Below, piece by piece: positions 36,963 to 46,127 of a stretch of DNA of 64,000 nucleotides. The notes below the pieces were generated by a model. It worked only from the letters and a program-made list of their open reading frames with translations, was not told the DNA's origin and did no database searches. Source of the stretch: Pannonibacter tanglangensis (lineage in GTDB: Bacteria > Pseudomonadota > Alphaproteobacteria > Rhizobiales > Stappiaceae); assembly GCF_009915685.1 (NCBI RefSeq), contig NZ_JAABLP010000001.1. The stretch is one strand, 5' to 3'. A program made the position numbers and the translations under genes. How positions within the stretch are numbered: position 1 is the first letter of the stretch; every line of letters starts with the position of its first letter.

Positions 36963-38303
36963 ATGATGATCCTGAACAGCCTGAAGATGGCCATGGGTTT
37001 TGCCGGCGGACCGGCCGGCCGGCAGATGCTGGCCGGTGGCCGCCCGGACGCCGGCGGGCTGATGCCCGGTGCCAACGGCGCCAGCCGCGATCCCCTGCCC
37101 AGTCCCACCCTGCCTGGCCTCACCCTTTCAGACGAGCTGGTCGAGGACATCAAGTCCAGCGTGGAAACCACCCAGAACCTGCAGCGCTCGATGGAGACGG
37201 CCAAGGACGGCGCGCGCCGCGACAAGATCGCCCGGCTGCAGGAGCGCATCGAACAGCTCAAGGAACGCATCCGCTACGCCACGCCGCAGCAGGCCAAGGC
37301 CCTGATGAAGGAGCTGAAGCAGCTGGCGAAGGAGTTCAAGGGCGCTGCCAAGGAGCTGGGCAGCGAAGCCGCTGGCCTCTCGACGGGCAGCATGTCCGCC
37401 GGCCTCTCAACCGGCCAGTCAACCGGCGCCCAGGCGGCGACCGGCACGATGCAGGCCACCTCCGCCACGTCCCAAGCCTCAAGCCGTCCGGCCTCCTCCA
37501 CGGCTGCGACCGCCCAGACGGGGGCGATGACGGGGACGACAGGAGGGACAACGGGCGGGACGGCAACAGCCTCGGCAATGGCTGCGACGCTGCTGGAGGC
37601 GGGCCTTGGCGGCCCGGACCCGGCGCTTGCCGCCCTGCCTGCCGCGACCATGGCGCAGAGCGGGCCAGAATCGGGAGCAGAATCGGGGCAGAATTCCGGG
37701 CCTGGGTCCGGGCCTGAATCCGGGTCCGGTTCTGGGCGTCCCGGCGGCACGACGGCCGCCACGGACCAGGGCCGGACGGCGGAGACACGCAGGGACGGCA
37801 CCGACGCGCCCACAGGGACCGACAGCGCGCCTGCGGCGCGCACGCAGCAGGACCTGCGCCAGGCGGTGCTGGCCTATGTCGGCGAGCAGCTCAAGGAGGA
37901 GGTCGCCGTCCGGGGCGCAAGGGCTGGCGCCATGAAGCTGGAGCGCGAGACGCTCGGCAAGATCGGCAATGAAATCAAGTATCTGGCCGAACAGATTGAA
38001 CGCCTGCACAAGATGGGTGAGGACGAAGGCTCAGACCGGGTGCGCCGGGATCGCGCCAGCATCGTCGAGATGCTGCGCCAGGGCATCGACGATCTGAACG
38101 ACCCGCGCGTGCTCAACGGCCTCAATGGCGCGATCGCTGCCAGCGCCGCGCTCGAGGCCGACACAGGCACCGGTACCGAGCAGGGTCCGCAGATGGGTGG
38201 GGCGCCCCTCCTCCCGGCCCAGGCCGGCAGCCTTGCCTATGGCGGGGCGGGACTGGCTGCCGCCGCCACCCTGCCCGCCTCCGCCACCGGCGTCCTGGCC
38301 TGA
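36963..38303 (+). CDS. Coiled-coil, low-complexity protein of unknown function
   Basis: A 446-residue protein with no recognised family. A Gly/Pro-rich start is followed by a strong heptad-type helix near 75-140 (KIARLQERIEQLKERIR, AKALMKELKQLAKEFKGA). A long Ser/Gly/Thr/Ala-rich region comes next, with GxESG-type repeats around residues 230-265, and then a second helical region (ELKEEVAVRGARAGAMKLER, IKYLAEQIERLHKMG). The C-terminus is Ala/Gly-rich. No signal peptide or membrane segment is obvious. It shares strand with the two NHLP genes (165 bp upstream) and with the NrdJ paralogue (226 bp downstream). A scaffold or flagellar/export-type role is conceivable but unsupported. An ATG one codon later (36966) is possible. 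Confidence 0.6.
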   Translation: MMILNSLKMAMGFAGGPAGRQMLAGGRPDAGGLMPGANGASRDPLPSPTLPGLTLSDELVEDIKSSVETTQNLQRSMETAKDGARRDKIARLQERIEQLKERIRYATPQQAKALMKELKQLAKEFKGAAKELGSEAAGLSTGSMSAGLSTGQSTGAQAATGTMQATSATSQASSRPASSTAATAQTGAMTGTTGGTTGGTATASAMAATLLEAGLGGPDPALAALPAATMAQSGPESGAESGQNSGPGSGPESGSGSGRPGGTTAATDQGRTAETRRDGTDAPTGTDSAPAARTQQDLRQAVLAYVGEQLKEEVAVRGARAGAMKLERETLGKIGNEIKYLAEQIERLHKMGEDEGSDRVRRDRASIVEMLRQGIDDLNDPRVLNGLNGAIAASAALEADTGTGTEQGPQMGGAPLLPAQAGSLAYGGAGLAAAATLPASATGVLA

Positions 38304-38529
38304 ACCGCCGCGGATTTTCACAAAACATCGTTAACGGAAACGCGCCCAAGCGCGCACAAGCACTTACCGGACTGCAACCGGAGCACACGCGATTTTCACA
38401 ACCAGATCTCTCGTTTGGCGCGTATTCGTTGCATTTGCAATGATTGTCAGCGGTTAACAAAAGATTAACACTCCCTCCGCAGCCGCCAGGCTTCCCGATC
38501 TGGCGCATGTGATGCGTGAGGGGCTTCAA

Positions 38530-41436
38530 ATGCGGATCGAACGTCTTTTCACCCGCGACGGCGCAGACGCCTACAGCGGGATCAGCTTCCGGTCTCACAC
38601 CAGCGAGATGCGCACCCATGACGGGCGCGTGCTGTCGCGGCTCGAGGACATCGAGGTGCCGGCGCAGTTCTCGCAGGTGGCCGCCGACGTGCTCTGCCAG
38701 AAGTATCTGCGCCGGCGCGGCGTGCCGATGCGGCTGAAGCGGATCGCGGAACCGGGCGTGCCTGTCTGGTTGCAGCGGCAGGAGGCGGACCACGCGGCGC
38801 TCGCCGCCTTGCCGGAGAGCCTGCGCAGCGGCGGCGAGACCTCCGCCCGCCAGGCCTTCGACCGGCTCGCCGGCGCGTGGACCTACTGGGGCTGGAAGAC
38901 CGGCACCTTTGCCGACGAGACGGAGGCGCGCATCTTCCACGACGAGATGCGCGCCATGATGGCGCTGCAGGTCGGCGCGCCCAACTCGCCGCAATGGTTC
39001 AACGCCGGCCTGCACTGGGCCTATGGCATCACCGGCGAGGCGCAGGGCCACTGGACCATCGACCTTGCGACCGGTCAGCCCGTGCCCTCGACCAGCGCCT
39101 ATGAACGGCCGCAGGTGCATGCCAGCATCATCCTGTCGGTGGCCGATGATCTCGTGAAGGAGAACGGGATCATGGACCTCTGGGTGCGCGAGGCGCGCCT
39201 GTTCAAGTATGGCTCCGGCGTCGGCTCCAACTTCTCGCGGCTCCGGGGCGCGGGCGAGCCGCTGGACCATGGCGGCCGGTCGGCCGGGCTTCTCTCCTTC
39301 CTGAAGGTGGGCGATGTGGCAGCGGGCAGCCTGCGCGGCGGGGCAACCACGCGCGCGGCCGCCAAGATGGTGGTGGTCGACATCGACCATCCCGACATCG
39401 AGGCCTTCATCGACTGGAAGGTGCAGGAGGAGGAAAAGGTGGCGGCGCTGGTGGCCGGGTCGCGCCTCGCCCGCGAGCGGCTGCAGCGCCTCGTCGGGCT
39501 GATCGACCGGCTGCACGCGCGCCCCGTTACGGAGGCGGCATTCCGGCGCGAGCTGGATCAGGCCCTCGCGGAGGCACGGGCCGCCCAGATCCCCGACAGC
39601 TACATCCAGCGCATCATCCAGCACGCCCGTCAGGGAGGCTCGGGGCTTGAGCTGAGGGCCTATGACATCAACTGGGATTCGGAGGCCTACCGCACGGTCT
39701 CCGGCCAGAACGCCAATAACTCGGTCCGGGTGCCGGACCGCTTCATGGCGGCAGTGGAGGCGGACGGACCCTGGAGCCTGACGGGACGGACCGGCAGCGG
39801 CAACGGTCGCAGCGTGCCGGCCCGGGCCCTGTGGCAACGCATCGCGCGCGCGGCCTGGGCCTCCGCCGATCCCGGCCTGCAGTTCGATGACGCCATCAAC
39901 GCCTGGCACACGGCTCCGGCGGGGGGACGGATCAACGGCTCGAACTCCTGCTCGGAGTTCATGTTCCTCGACGACAGCGCCTGCGTGCTGGCCTCGCTCA
40001 ACCTGATGGCCTTCCGGCAACCGGACGGGCGCATCGACGTGCCGCGCCTGCGCCATGCGGTGCGGCTGTGGACCGTGAGCCTCGACATCTCGACCTCGAT
40101 GGCGCAGCACCCCTCGCGGGCCGTGGCCGAGACCACCCATGCCTACCGGCCGCTCGGTCTGGGCTACGCCAATCTCGGCGGCCTGCTCATGTCGCTCGGG
40201 CTCGGCTATGACAGCGAGGCCGGCCGCGCGCTGGCGGCTGCGCTCACCGCCGTGCTGACCGGAACCGCCTATGCCACGTCGGCGGACCTCGCCGCCCGGC
40301 TCGGGCCCTTCCCCGCCCTTGCGCAGAACGCCGCAGCCATGACGCGTGTGCTCGAAAACCACCAGCGCGCCGCCCGGGGCGAGAGCGATCTTGCGGCCTA
40401 TGACGGCCTGACCCGTCTGCCGCAGCCCCTGCAGCGCAACGCGGTGCCCGATTGCGCCCTGGCCGAGGCGGCGGTGACCGCGTTCGACGCAGCCCTGACG
40501 CTGGGAGCAAGACACGGCTGGCGCAACGCCCAGGTCAGCCTGATCGCCCCCACGGGCACCATCGGGCTGGTGATGGATTGCGCCACGACCGGCATCGAAC
40601 CGGATTTCGCGCTGGTCAAGTACAAGACACTGGCCGGCGGCGGGTTCTTCAAGATCATCAACGCCATGGTGCCGGCGGCGCTGCGCCGGCTCGGCTATCA
40701 GGAACATGAGGTCAGGGACATCGTTGCCCATGTGGTCGGGCGCGGGACGCTGGCCCAGGCCCCGGCCATCAACCTGGCGGCGCTCGCAGCCAAGGGCCTG
40801 TCGCAGGTGAGCCTCGAGCGACTGGACGCGGCGCTGCCAAATGCCTCGCACCTGCGCGACGTGCTGACCCCGGCGGTGCTCGGCCTCGAGGCCGTCGCGG
40901 CGGCCCTGGGCCTCTCACCGGAGACGGTGGCGCAACCGGGCTTCGACCTGGTACAGGCGCTGGGCTTCAGCCGGCGGGAACTGGACCTTGCCAGCGCCCA
41001 TGCCTGCGGGATGCAGTCGATCGAGGGCGCACCGCACCTCAGGCCGGAGCATCTGGCCGTCTTCGACTGCGCCACGCCCTGCGGTCGCAGCGGCAGCCGC
41101 GCCCTGTCGGTGGACAGCCACATCCTGATGATGGCGGCGGCGCAGCCGTTCCTGTCGGGAGCGATCTCCAAGACGGTCAACCTGCCGCGCCAGGCGACCG
41201 TGGCCGACTGCGAAAGGGCCTACCGCCTCGCCCATGATCTCGGCCTGAAGGCCATCGCGCTCTACAGGGACGGCTCGAAACTGTCGCAGCCCCTGTCGGT
41301 CAGCGCCAGCCAGCAGGATCCGCTGGCGGAGTTGCTGGCGCCGGACCGGCCGGGCGAGCGGGCCACAGGGGACAGGGTGACGGGTGACCGGATTGCGGGC
41401 GACAGGGTGGCGGGTGACCGGATGGCCAGCGGCTGA
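38530..41436 (+). CDS. NrdJ paralogue lacking a redox Cys and the C-terminal region
   Basis: A 968-residue protein aligning with the upstream NrdJ, almost without gaps from residue 1 (MRIER start; GAGGGG site 6 nt before the ATG). Cys199 of NrdJ is Ser199 here (codon AGC at 39124-39126), while the radical site NSCSE (Cys474, Glu476) and Cys485 are kept. The internal KACVNCEADNGDCF cluster is replaced, C464 is Ala, and everything after the RDGSKLSQPL motif is missing: no TSCPD region and no Cys-rich tail. The end is a short Gly-Asp-Arg repeat. The frame is intact over its full length, so it is not obviously a pseudogene. Standard dithiol ribonucleotide reduction should be impaired; another radical reaction or a regulatory role is possible. 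Confidence 0.9.
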   Translation: MRIERLFTRDGADAYSGISFRSHTSEMRTHDGRVLSRLEDIEVPAQFSQVAADVLCQKYLRRRGVPMRLKRIAEPGVPVWLQRQEADHAALAALPESLRSGGETSARQAFDRLAGAWTYWGWKTGTFADETEARIFHDEMRAMMALQVGAPNSPQWFNAGLHWAYGITGEAQGHWTIDLATGQPVPSTSAYERPQVHASIILSVADDLVKENGIMDLWVREARLFKYGSGVGSNFSRLRGAGEPLDHGGRSAGLLSFLKVGDVAAGSLRGGATTRAAAKMVVVDIDHPDIEAFIDWKVQEEEKVAALVAGSRLARERLQRLVGLIDRLHARPVTEAAFRRELDQALAEARAAQIPDSYIQRIIQHARQGGSGLELRAYDINWDSEAYRTVSGQNANNSVRVPDRFMAAVEADGPWSLTGRTGSGNGRSVPARALWQRIARAAWASADPGLQFDDAINAWHTAPAGGRINGSNSCSEFMFLDDSACVLASLNLMAFRQPDGRIDVPRLRHAVRLWTVSLDISTSMAQHPSRAVAETTHAYRPLGLGYANLGGLLMSLGLGYDSEAGRALAAALTAVLTGTAYATSADLAARLGPFPALAQNAAAMTRVLENHQRAARGESDLAAYDGLTRLPQPLQRNAVPDCALAEAAVTAFDAALTLGARHGWRNAQVSLIAPTGTIGLVMDCATTGIEPDFALVKYKTLAGGGFFKIINAMVPAALRRLGYQEHEVRDIVAHVVGRGTLAQAPAINLAALAAKGLSQVSLERLDAALPNASHLRDVLTPAVLGLEAVAAALGLSPETVAQPGFDLVQALGFSRRELDLASAHACGMQSIEGAPHLRPEHLAVFDCATPCGRSGSRALSVDSHILMMAAAQPFLSGAISKTVNLPRQATVADCERAYRLAHDLGLKAIALYRDGSKLSQPLSVSASQQDPLAELLAPDRPGERATGDRVTGDRIAGDRVAGDRMASG
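41362..41421 (+). repeat. Four 15-bp tandem repeats at the end of the NrdJ paralogue
   Basis: Four in-frame 15-bp units encode ATGDR, VTGDR, IAGDR and VAGDR, followed by a partial unit MASG and the stop. They lie where the paralogue diverges from full-length NrdJ and may mark the remodelled C-terminus. Confidence 0.8.
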
Positions 41437-41452
41437 GCCGGCGCGGACTGAC

Positions 41453-41473
41453 GGCCGGGGGTTCCCCCCGGCC
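41453..41473 (+). terminator. GC hairpin after the NrdJ paralogue
   Basis: A perfect 9-bp stem GGCCGGGGG / CCCCCGGCC with a 3-nt loop, 16 bp after the stop. There is no T-run. Confidence 0.45.
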
Positions 41474-41937
41474 ACACCGGCCCCGAGCGTCTCCCCTGCC
41501 CCGGAACTGGCCCGGAACTGGCCCAGAACCAGCGCCGAGGACGGATTATGGAATGATTAACTGTTCCTTACACCCGGGCTTGCCGCCCGGCCTGGTCGAA
41601 GGCTGGCAGGCGCTTTCAAAATTTCTCCCCTTCTTTCAGATGCTTACTCGTCACACCTGAAGTTTCCGCTGCGTCCTGCCGCAGAAGGGTGCGGAAGATC
41701 CGACCCGGCGCACATGGGCAGGTCCGTCCGAAACGGCCGGGTTTCGGAAAGTCGCCGGGAGACGGGAAAGGAATTGATAAGCCGGCTCATGACCGGCGCA
41801 AGGGCATCGGCGCAGAAGGGTCGACGACCGGAGCAGACCGTCTGTTCCGGCCCCTGTGATGATGCGTTCCGGCCGGAAGGCGCGTCGCGGTGCCCGGCGT
41901 CTGCCGCCTCGTCAGCCCTGCTGCCACTGCTGGCGGA
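41474..41937. other. Gap between convergent genes; no gene seen
   Basis: About 460 bp between the NrdJ paralogue and the EAL gene, which converge. An open frame at 41714-42016 overlaps the EAL gene's end and has no supporting features. Nothing else is recognised. Confidence 0.4.
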
Positions 41938-43539
41938 TCATGCCGCGGCTTCGTCGGCCGCGTCGTCCGCCTTGCTGCCGCCGCCGGCGGAGAGGGCCCG
42001 GGCCAGATCGATGTAGAGCTTGCCGGGGAGCGGCGGGGCGAACAGATACCCCTGGGCGGCCGTCACCCCCAGTTCGCGCAGGCGTTCCACCTGCTCCATG
42101 CGCTCCACACCCTCGGCGATGATGCCCATGCCGAGGTTGTCGGCGAGTTCGACCATGGAATCCACGATGGTCGTGGAACTGTCATCGGTGCCGAGCGCGT
42201 CGATGAACATCTTGTCGATCTTGATGATGTCGATGCCAAGCTTCTGCAGGTAGGCCATGCCGCCATGGCCGGTGCCCACGTCGTCCAGCGCGACGCGCAC
42301 GCCGAGGGCCTGCATCTCGGCAATCAGCTTGCGGGCCAGCTCCAGATCCTGCAACGGCAGACGCTCGGTCACCTCGACGACGATCTGCTGGTACGCGATC
42401 GGAGATTTTCCGTATATCTCCTTGATATCCTCGATAATTCGGCGGTCGTTGAAGTGACCGGCAAACAGGTTGATCGAGAGTTTGAAATCCGGGTTCTCGG
42501 AATAGAGCTCGCCCACCTCGGTCACGGTCTGGCGCATCAGCAGCCGCGTCATCTCGAAGATGTGGCCGGTCGTCTCGGCATAGGGCATGAACTGGCCCGG
42601 CGAGACCATGGTGCCGTCGAGACGGCGCCAGCGCATCAGCACCTCGCAGCCGCGCAGGCGCCCGGTCTCGATGTCCATGACCGGCTGATAGTAGGGAATG
42701 AATTCCTTGCGCTTGATCGCGGCGACGAACTCATCATCCGCCTCGCTGTCGGGACGCCAGGAGATCCAGATGCCGATGGCGATGAAGAGGAGCGCAAAGC
42801 CGGCGCTGGCCGTGGCGACGATCATCTTCAGGTCCTTGACCAGACTGACCGCGGCCGACTTCGGCGCCGTCACCACCGCCTTCAGCGGATAGCGGGCCGA
42901 GCTCAGCTCGACGGTGATCACCTGGTCGGGATCGGACATCTCGGTGCTGTAGCCGCCCACGGCCATCCAGGGCACGTCATTGCCCAAAAGCAGCTCCGCA
43001 CGGCGGTAGGCCCGCAGGTACTCCGGGCCCGGATCGATCGAAATGGTGGCCGGCGTCACCTCGGCGAAGAGCCGGTTGGAATTGCCGAGGTTCCAGCTGA
43101 CCACGGCCACATGAGTGCCGAGGAACTGCTGCTCGAGCATGCCGATGCCGACGAGCGGCGCGTCCGGCCTGAGCGCCGGCAGGATCGCCTCGCCGCCGAT
43201 GGGGCCGTCAGGCACGACGCACATGCGCACGCCGTTGCGGTCGACGAGACCGATGCGCTGCAGGTAGCCAAGCTCGGCGATGGCGGCAAGGAAGATCTGC
43301 CGGTCCTCGCGCGAGCAGGTCATGGCCGTGTTGCGATGCAGCTTCTGCAACACGGCAACGGCGCTGGAAATGGCATTCTCGCCCCGCGCCACATACCGCT
43401 CGGCCATCGCCGTCATCTCGTTGCGGGCGTTGGTATAGGCGTAGTTGTCGAGGATGATGTTCGCCGCGATGAGCGGCGCCAGCGCCAGAAGGAGCGACAC
43501 GCCTACTGCCCGAAGGAAGATCATGTAGCGTCGGGACAC
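41938..43539 (-). CDS. CSS-motif EAL-domain c-di-GMP phosphodiesterase
   Basis: A 533-residue inner-membrane protein. TM helix 1 (about 5-28) and TM helix 2 (about 238-260) enclose a periplasmic CSS-type sensor with Cys75 (TCSRED) and Cys107 (RMCVVP), where disulfide formation controls activity in PdeC-like proteins. The cytoplasmic EAL domain has EVL at 299-301 (GCEVLMRW), SINLFAGHF, VEVTERLPL, DDVGTG (419-424) and EGVER, so the catalytic metal ligands appear kept. It should hydrolyse cyclic di-GMP in response to periplasmic redox state. The start is a GTG at 43539 or an ATG at 43524. It is divergent from the PfkB kinase. Confidence 0.9.
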   Translation of the reverse strand: MSRRYMIFLRAVGVSLLLALAPLIAANIILDNYAYTNARNEMTAMAERYVARGENAISSAVAVLQKLHRNTAMTCSREDRQIFLAAIAELGYLQRIGLVDRNGVRMCVVPDGPIGGEAILPALRPDAPLVGIGMLEQQFLGTHVAVVSWNLGNSNRLFAEVTPATISIDPGPEYLRAYRRAELLLGNDVPWMAVGGYSTEMSDPDQVITVELSSARYPLKAVVTAPKSAAVSLVKDLKMIVATASAGFALLFIAIGIWISWRPDSEADDEFVAAIKRKEFIPYYQPVMDIETGRLRGCEVLMRWRRLDGTMVSPGQFMPYAETTGHIFEMTRLLMRQTVTEVGELYSENPDFKLSINLFAGHFNDRRIIEDIKEIYGKSPIAYQQIVVEVTERLPLQDLELARKLIAEMQALGVRVALDDVGTGHGGMAYLQKLGIDIIKIDKMFIDALGTDDSSTTIVDSMVELADNLGMGIIAEGVERMEQVERLRELGVTAAQGYLFAPPLPGKLYIDLARALSAGGGSKADDAADEAAA

Positions 43540-43663
43540 GGCGCGGCTTAAACCTCTCGTTGGTCCTTGCGACCTTGCGCCACAGTCGTAAACATCGATT
43601 GAACGGCGCGGATCGAGTCTGCGGAACTATACATGATTTGAAAGTTTTCGCTGGGAGATTGGC

Positions 43664-44560
43664 ATGCGTGCCCTGTTCATCGGTCAGTCCTACATCGACA
43701 TCACCTTCCTCACCGACAGCCTTCCGACAGGCGACGAAAAGGCGATTGCCCGCGACTATTCCGTGAGTTTCGGCGGAAATGCGGTCACGGCCGCCTTTGC
43801 CTGCGCCAAGCTCGGCATCGCGCCCGATCTCCTGTGCTCGCTCGCAGATGACTGGCTGGCGCGGATGTTCCTCGACATGGCCGCCCGCTACGGCATTTCG
43901 GTCCATGGCCGCAAGGTGCGCGAATCATCGCTGTCCTTCATCATGCCGCGGGACGGCAAGCGCGCGATCGTCCGCTGCCGCGACAACGACTTCCTGCACC
44001 CCTTCCCGCCCCTGACCCTGACCGGATGCGAGGCGCTGCATCTGGACGGACACATGCCGGATGCGGCGCTGCACTATGCGAAGGCGTGCCGGGAGGCCGG
44101 CATCCTGACCTCGCTCGACGGCGGCGCGGTGCGCGAGAACACGGGCGAGCTGCTGACCTTCATCGACGTGGCCATCGTCTCGGAGCGCTTCTGCGAGCAG
44201 CTGAACCTGTCGGTCCCGGCCACGCTCGACTACCTGCGTGCCAAGGGCTGCCCGGTCGGCGGCGTCACCGTGGGCGAACGCGGGATGTACTGGTACGAAG
44301 GCAAGGGGGACGTGCAGCACATGCCCTCTCTGGCGGTGCCGAAAGAGAAGGTCGTCGACACGAACGGCGCCGGCGACACGTTCCACGGGGCCTATGTGGC
44401 GGCCTATCTCTCCAACCGCCAGGGCAGCTGGAGCGACCATTTCCGCTTCGCCCGCGCCGCCTCGGCCCATGCGGTCCAGCATCTGGGCAACGAGGCGAGC
44501 CTGCCGGGCCGCGACGACATCGCCACCACCATCGCCACCTACCCGGAACGCACGGCCTGA
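43664..44560 (+). CDS. PfkB-family carbohydrate kinase
   Basis: A 298-residue ribokinase-superfamily kinase. The N-terminal strand RALFIGQSYIDITF and the sugar-binding SFGGNAVTAAFACAKLG are followed by the C-terminal signature DTNGAGDTFHGAY (from 232), with catalytic Asp238 and the anion hole. The substrate (a sugar such as fructose, KDG or a nucleoside) cannot be told. A GGGAGA ribosome binding site precedes the ATG by 5 nt. It is divergent from the EAL gene and followed by two exported proteins on the same strand, with a 268-bp gap in between. Confidence 0.9.
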   Translation: MRALFIGQSYIDITFLTDSLPTGDEKAIARDYSVSFGGNAVTAAFACAKLGIAPDLLCSLADDWLARMFLDMAARYGISVHGRKVRESSLSFIMPRDGKRAIVRCRDNDFLHPFPPLTLTGCEALHLDGHMPDAALHYAKACREAGILTSLDGGAVRENTGELLTFIDVAIVSERFCEQLNLSVPATLDYLRAKGCPVGGVTVGERGMYWYEGKGDVQHMPSLAVPKEKVVDTNGAGDTFHGAYVAAYLSNRQGSWSDHFRFARAASAHAVQHLGNEASLPGRDDIATTIATYPERTA

Positions 44561-44828
44561 CCCGGCCTGCCCGACAGGCGCGAGGCCGGGACAAGGCTGG
44601 CCGCCGGCCGGGGCGGCCTTAATTTCGCCGCCAGCCTCGCATGAATTGCCGAGGCCGGCCGTCCATTTCCTTCCCTGGGCCGGCGGGACGTCCGGTCGCG
44701 CGCCCGGCCGGTCCGGGCAAGGTGGCGAGGGCCGGGTCTGCCCCGTCAATTCGCTTGCCTCGGCTTCTGGCTTGTCGCATCGTGCCTGCCGGGCAGGTTC
44801 CCTATCGTCATGTCTTGGAGTTTTCCTG

Positions 44829-45995
44829 ATGCGTTCCCTTTTCCTGCGCGGTGCCAGCGCGGCCGCTCTCGGCCTGTTCCTGACGAGCGGGGCCCTTGCC
44901 TTCGATCCGACGGGCAACGCGGCCGCCGACGCCTTCCTCAAGCGCCTCGAAGCCGGTGAGACCAAGATCGTCTCGGTCGGCGACGTGTCCGAGGACGGCG
45001 ACCAGGTGTCGATCGAATCGATCGTGCTGGCAGACAGCAAGCCGGAAGGCGACAAGATGGAAATCGGCGTCGCCACGCTGACGGCGGCCGAAGAGCAGGC
45101 CGACGGCAAGCTCGCCATGGACGGCCTCGCCCTCGAGGAGCTGACGCTGACCTCCGACGGCACGGTGCTGACCCTGGCGCAGCTGGTGGCCACCGAAGTG
45201 ACGCTGCCGAGCGTCGCCGACCTCGCCAAGGCCGACAGCACCGCAACGCCGGGCTACAGCACGGTCGAGATCGAGGGCGTGACCATCCTCGACAAGGACA
45301 AGACCGAAGTCGGCGTGGAGAGCATCTACCTGGCCGCCAACTCGATGGAAGGCAACTGGCCGACCTCGGGCGAGCTGCAGGTGACCGGCATTGCCCTGAC
45401 CGCGGCGCAGATGGAAGAGGAAGCCAAGAAGCAGCTCACCGAGCTCGGCTACGACAAGCTCTCCTTCGACATCGCCAGCAATTTCACCTGGTCGCCGCAG
45501 ACCGGCGACCTCGACTTTCCGCAGTTCGACCTGACCGGCGCCGACATGGGCAGCCTGGCGCTGGCCTTCAAGATCGGCGGCCTGACGGCCGATGTGGTCA
45601 AGAAGCTGGAAGCCGCCAAGGACAACAGCGAGGAAAGCATGGCGCTCCTGCAGGGCCTCAGCGTCTCCTCGCTGCGCCTGCGCTTCGAGAATGCCTCGCT
45701 CGTGGACCGCGTGCTCGACCAGCAGGCCAAGGCCGCCGGCACGGATCGCGCAGCCTTTGTCACACAGCTGAAGGCGGGCATGCCGATGATGCTGGCGCTG
45801 CTGCAGAACCCGGACTTCCAGACCAGCGTCAGCACCGCGCTGTCGTCGTTCCTGGACAAGCCGGGCTCGCTGACCGTCGAGGCAAAGCCGGCCCAGCCGG
45901 TTCCGGTTGCGCAGATCATGGGGACCGCCATGCTGGCGCCGCAGACGCTGCCGCAGGTACTGGGCGTGGCCGTGTCGGCCAACACCGCACCTTAA
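44829..45995 (+). CDS. Exported protein of unknown function, paralogue 1
   Basis: A 388-residue secreted protein with a clear signal peptide (RGASAAALGLFLTSGALAF, cleaved about residue 24). The mature part consists of repeating beta-rich segments (VEIEGVTILDKDK, ELQVTGIALT). Its C-terminal block KPAQPVPVAQIMGTAMLAPQ is clearly related to the end of the next gene's product. Composition is acidic. I do not recognise the family. It has no lipobox or membrane anchor, so it is probably periplasmic. It is 132 bp upstream of its larger paralogue and likely in one operon with it. Confidence 0.75.
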   Translation: MRSLFLRGASAAALGLFLTSGALAFDPTGNAAADAFLKRLEAGETKIVSVGDVSEDGDQVSIESIVLADSKPEGDKMEIGVATLTAAEEQADGKLAMDGLALEELTLTSDGTVLTLAQLVATEVTLPSVADLAKADSTATPGYSTVEIEGVTILDKDKTEVGVESIYLAANSMEGNWPTSGELQVTGIALTAAQMEEEAKKQLTELGYDKLSFDIASNFTWSPQTGDLDFPQFDLTGADMGSLALAFKIGGLTADVVKKLEAAKDNSEESMALLQGLSVSSLRLRFENASLVDRVLDQQAKAAGTDRAAFVTQLKAGMPMMLALLQNPDFQTSVSTALSSFLDKPGSLTVEAKPAQPVPVAQIMGTAMLAPQTLPQVLGVAVSANTAP

Positions 45996-46127
45996 CGGCT
46001 GGCGCTGCCCGACACATCGTCGCAAGGACGCGGCCGGAGCCCTTCGGCCGCGTCGCCTGTTTCAAACAGCCGGCCCGCCGGCCCCTTTGCCCCGCGCCGC
46101 TGGCGCAATCTTTTCTGGAGGCGCCCC

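Noticed and set aside
37660..37750. Possible CRISPR or minisatellite in the GxESG-encoding stretch
   Set aside because: The units are short, imperfect and in-frame within one protein, without spacers.
38530..41436. Second nrdJ as a decayed pseudogene
   Set aside because: There are no frameshifts or internal stops over 968 codons, and the radical-site residues are kept.
41714..42016. 100-codon open frame after the NrdJ paralogue
   Set aside because: It overlaps the conserved end of the EAL gene and lacks a ribosome binding site or recognisable sequence.
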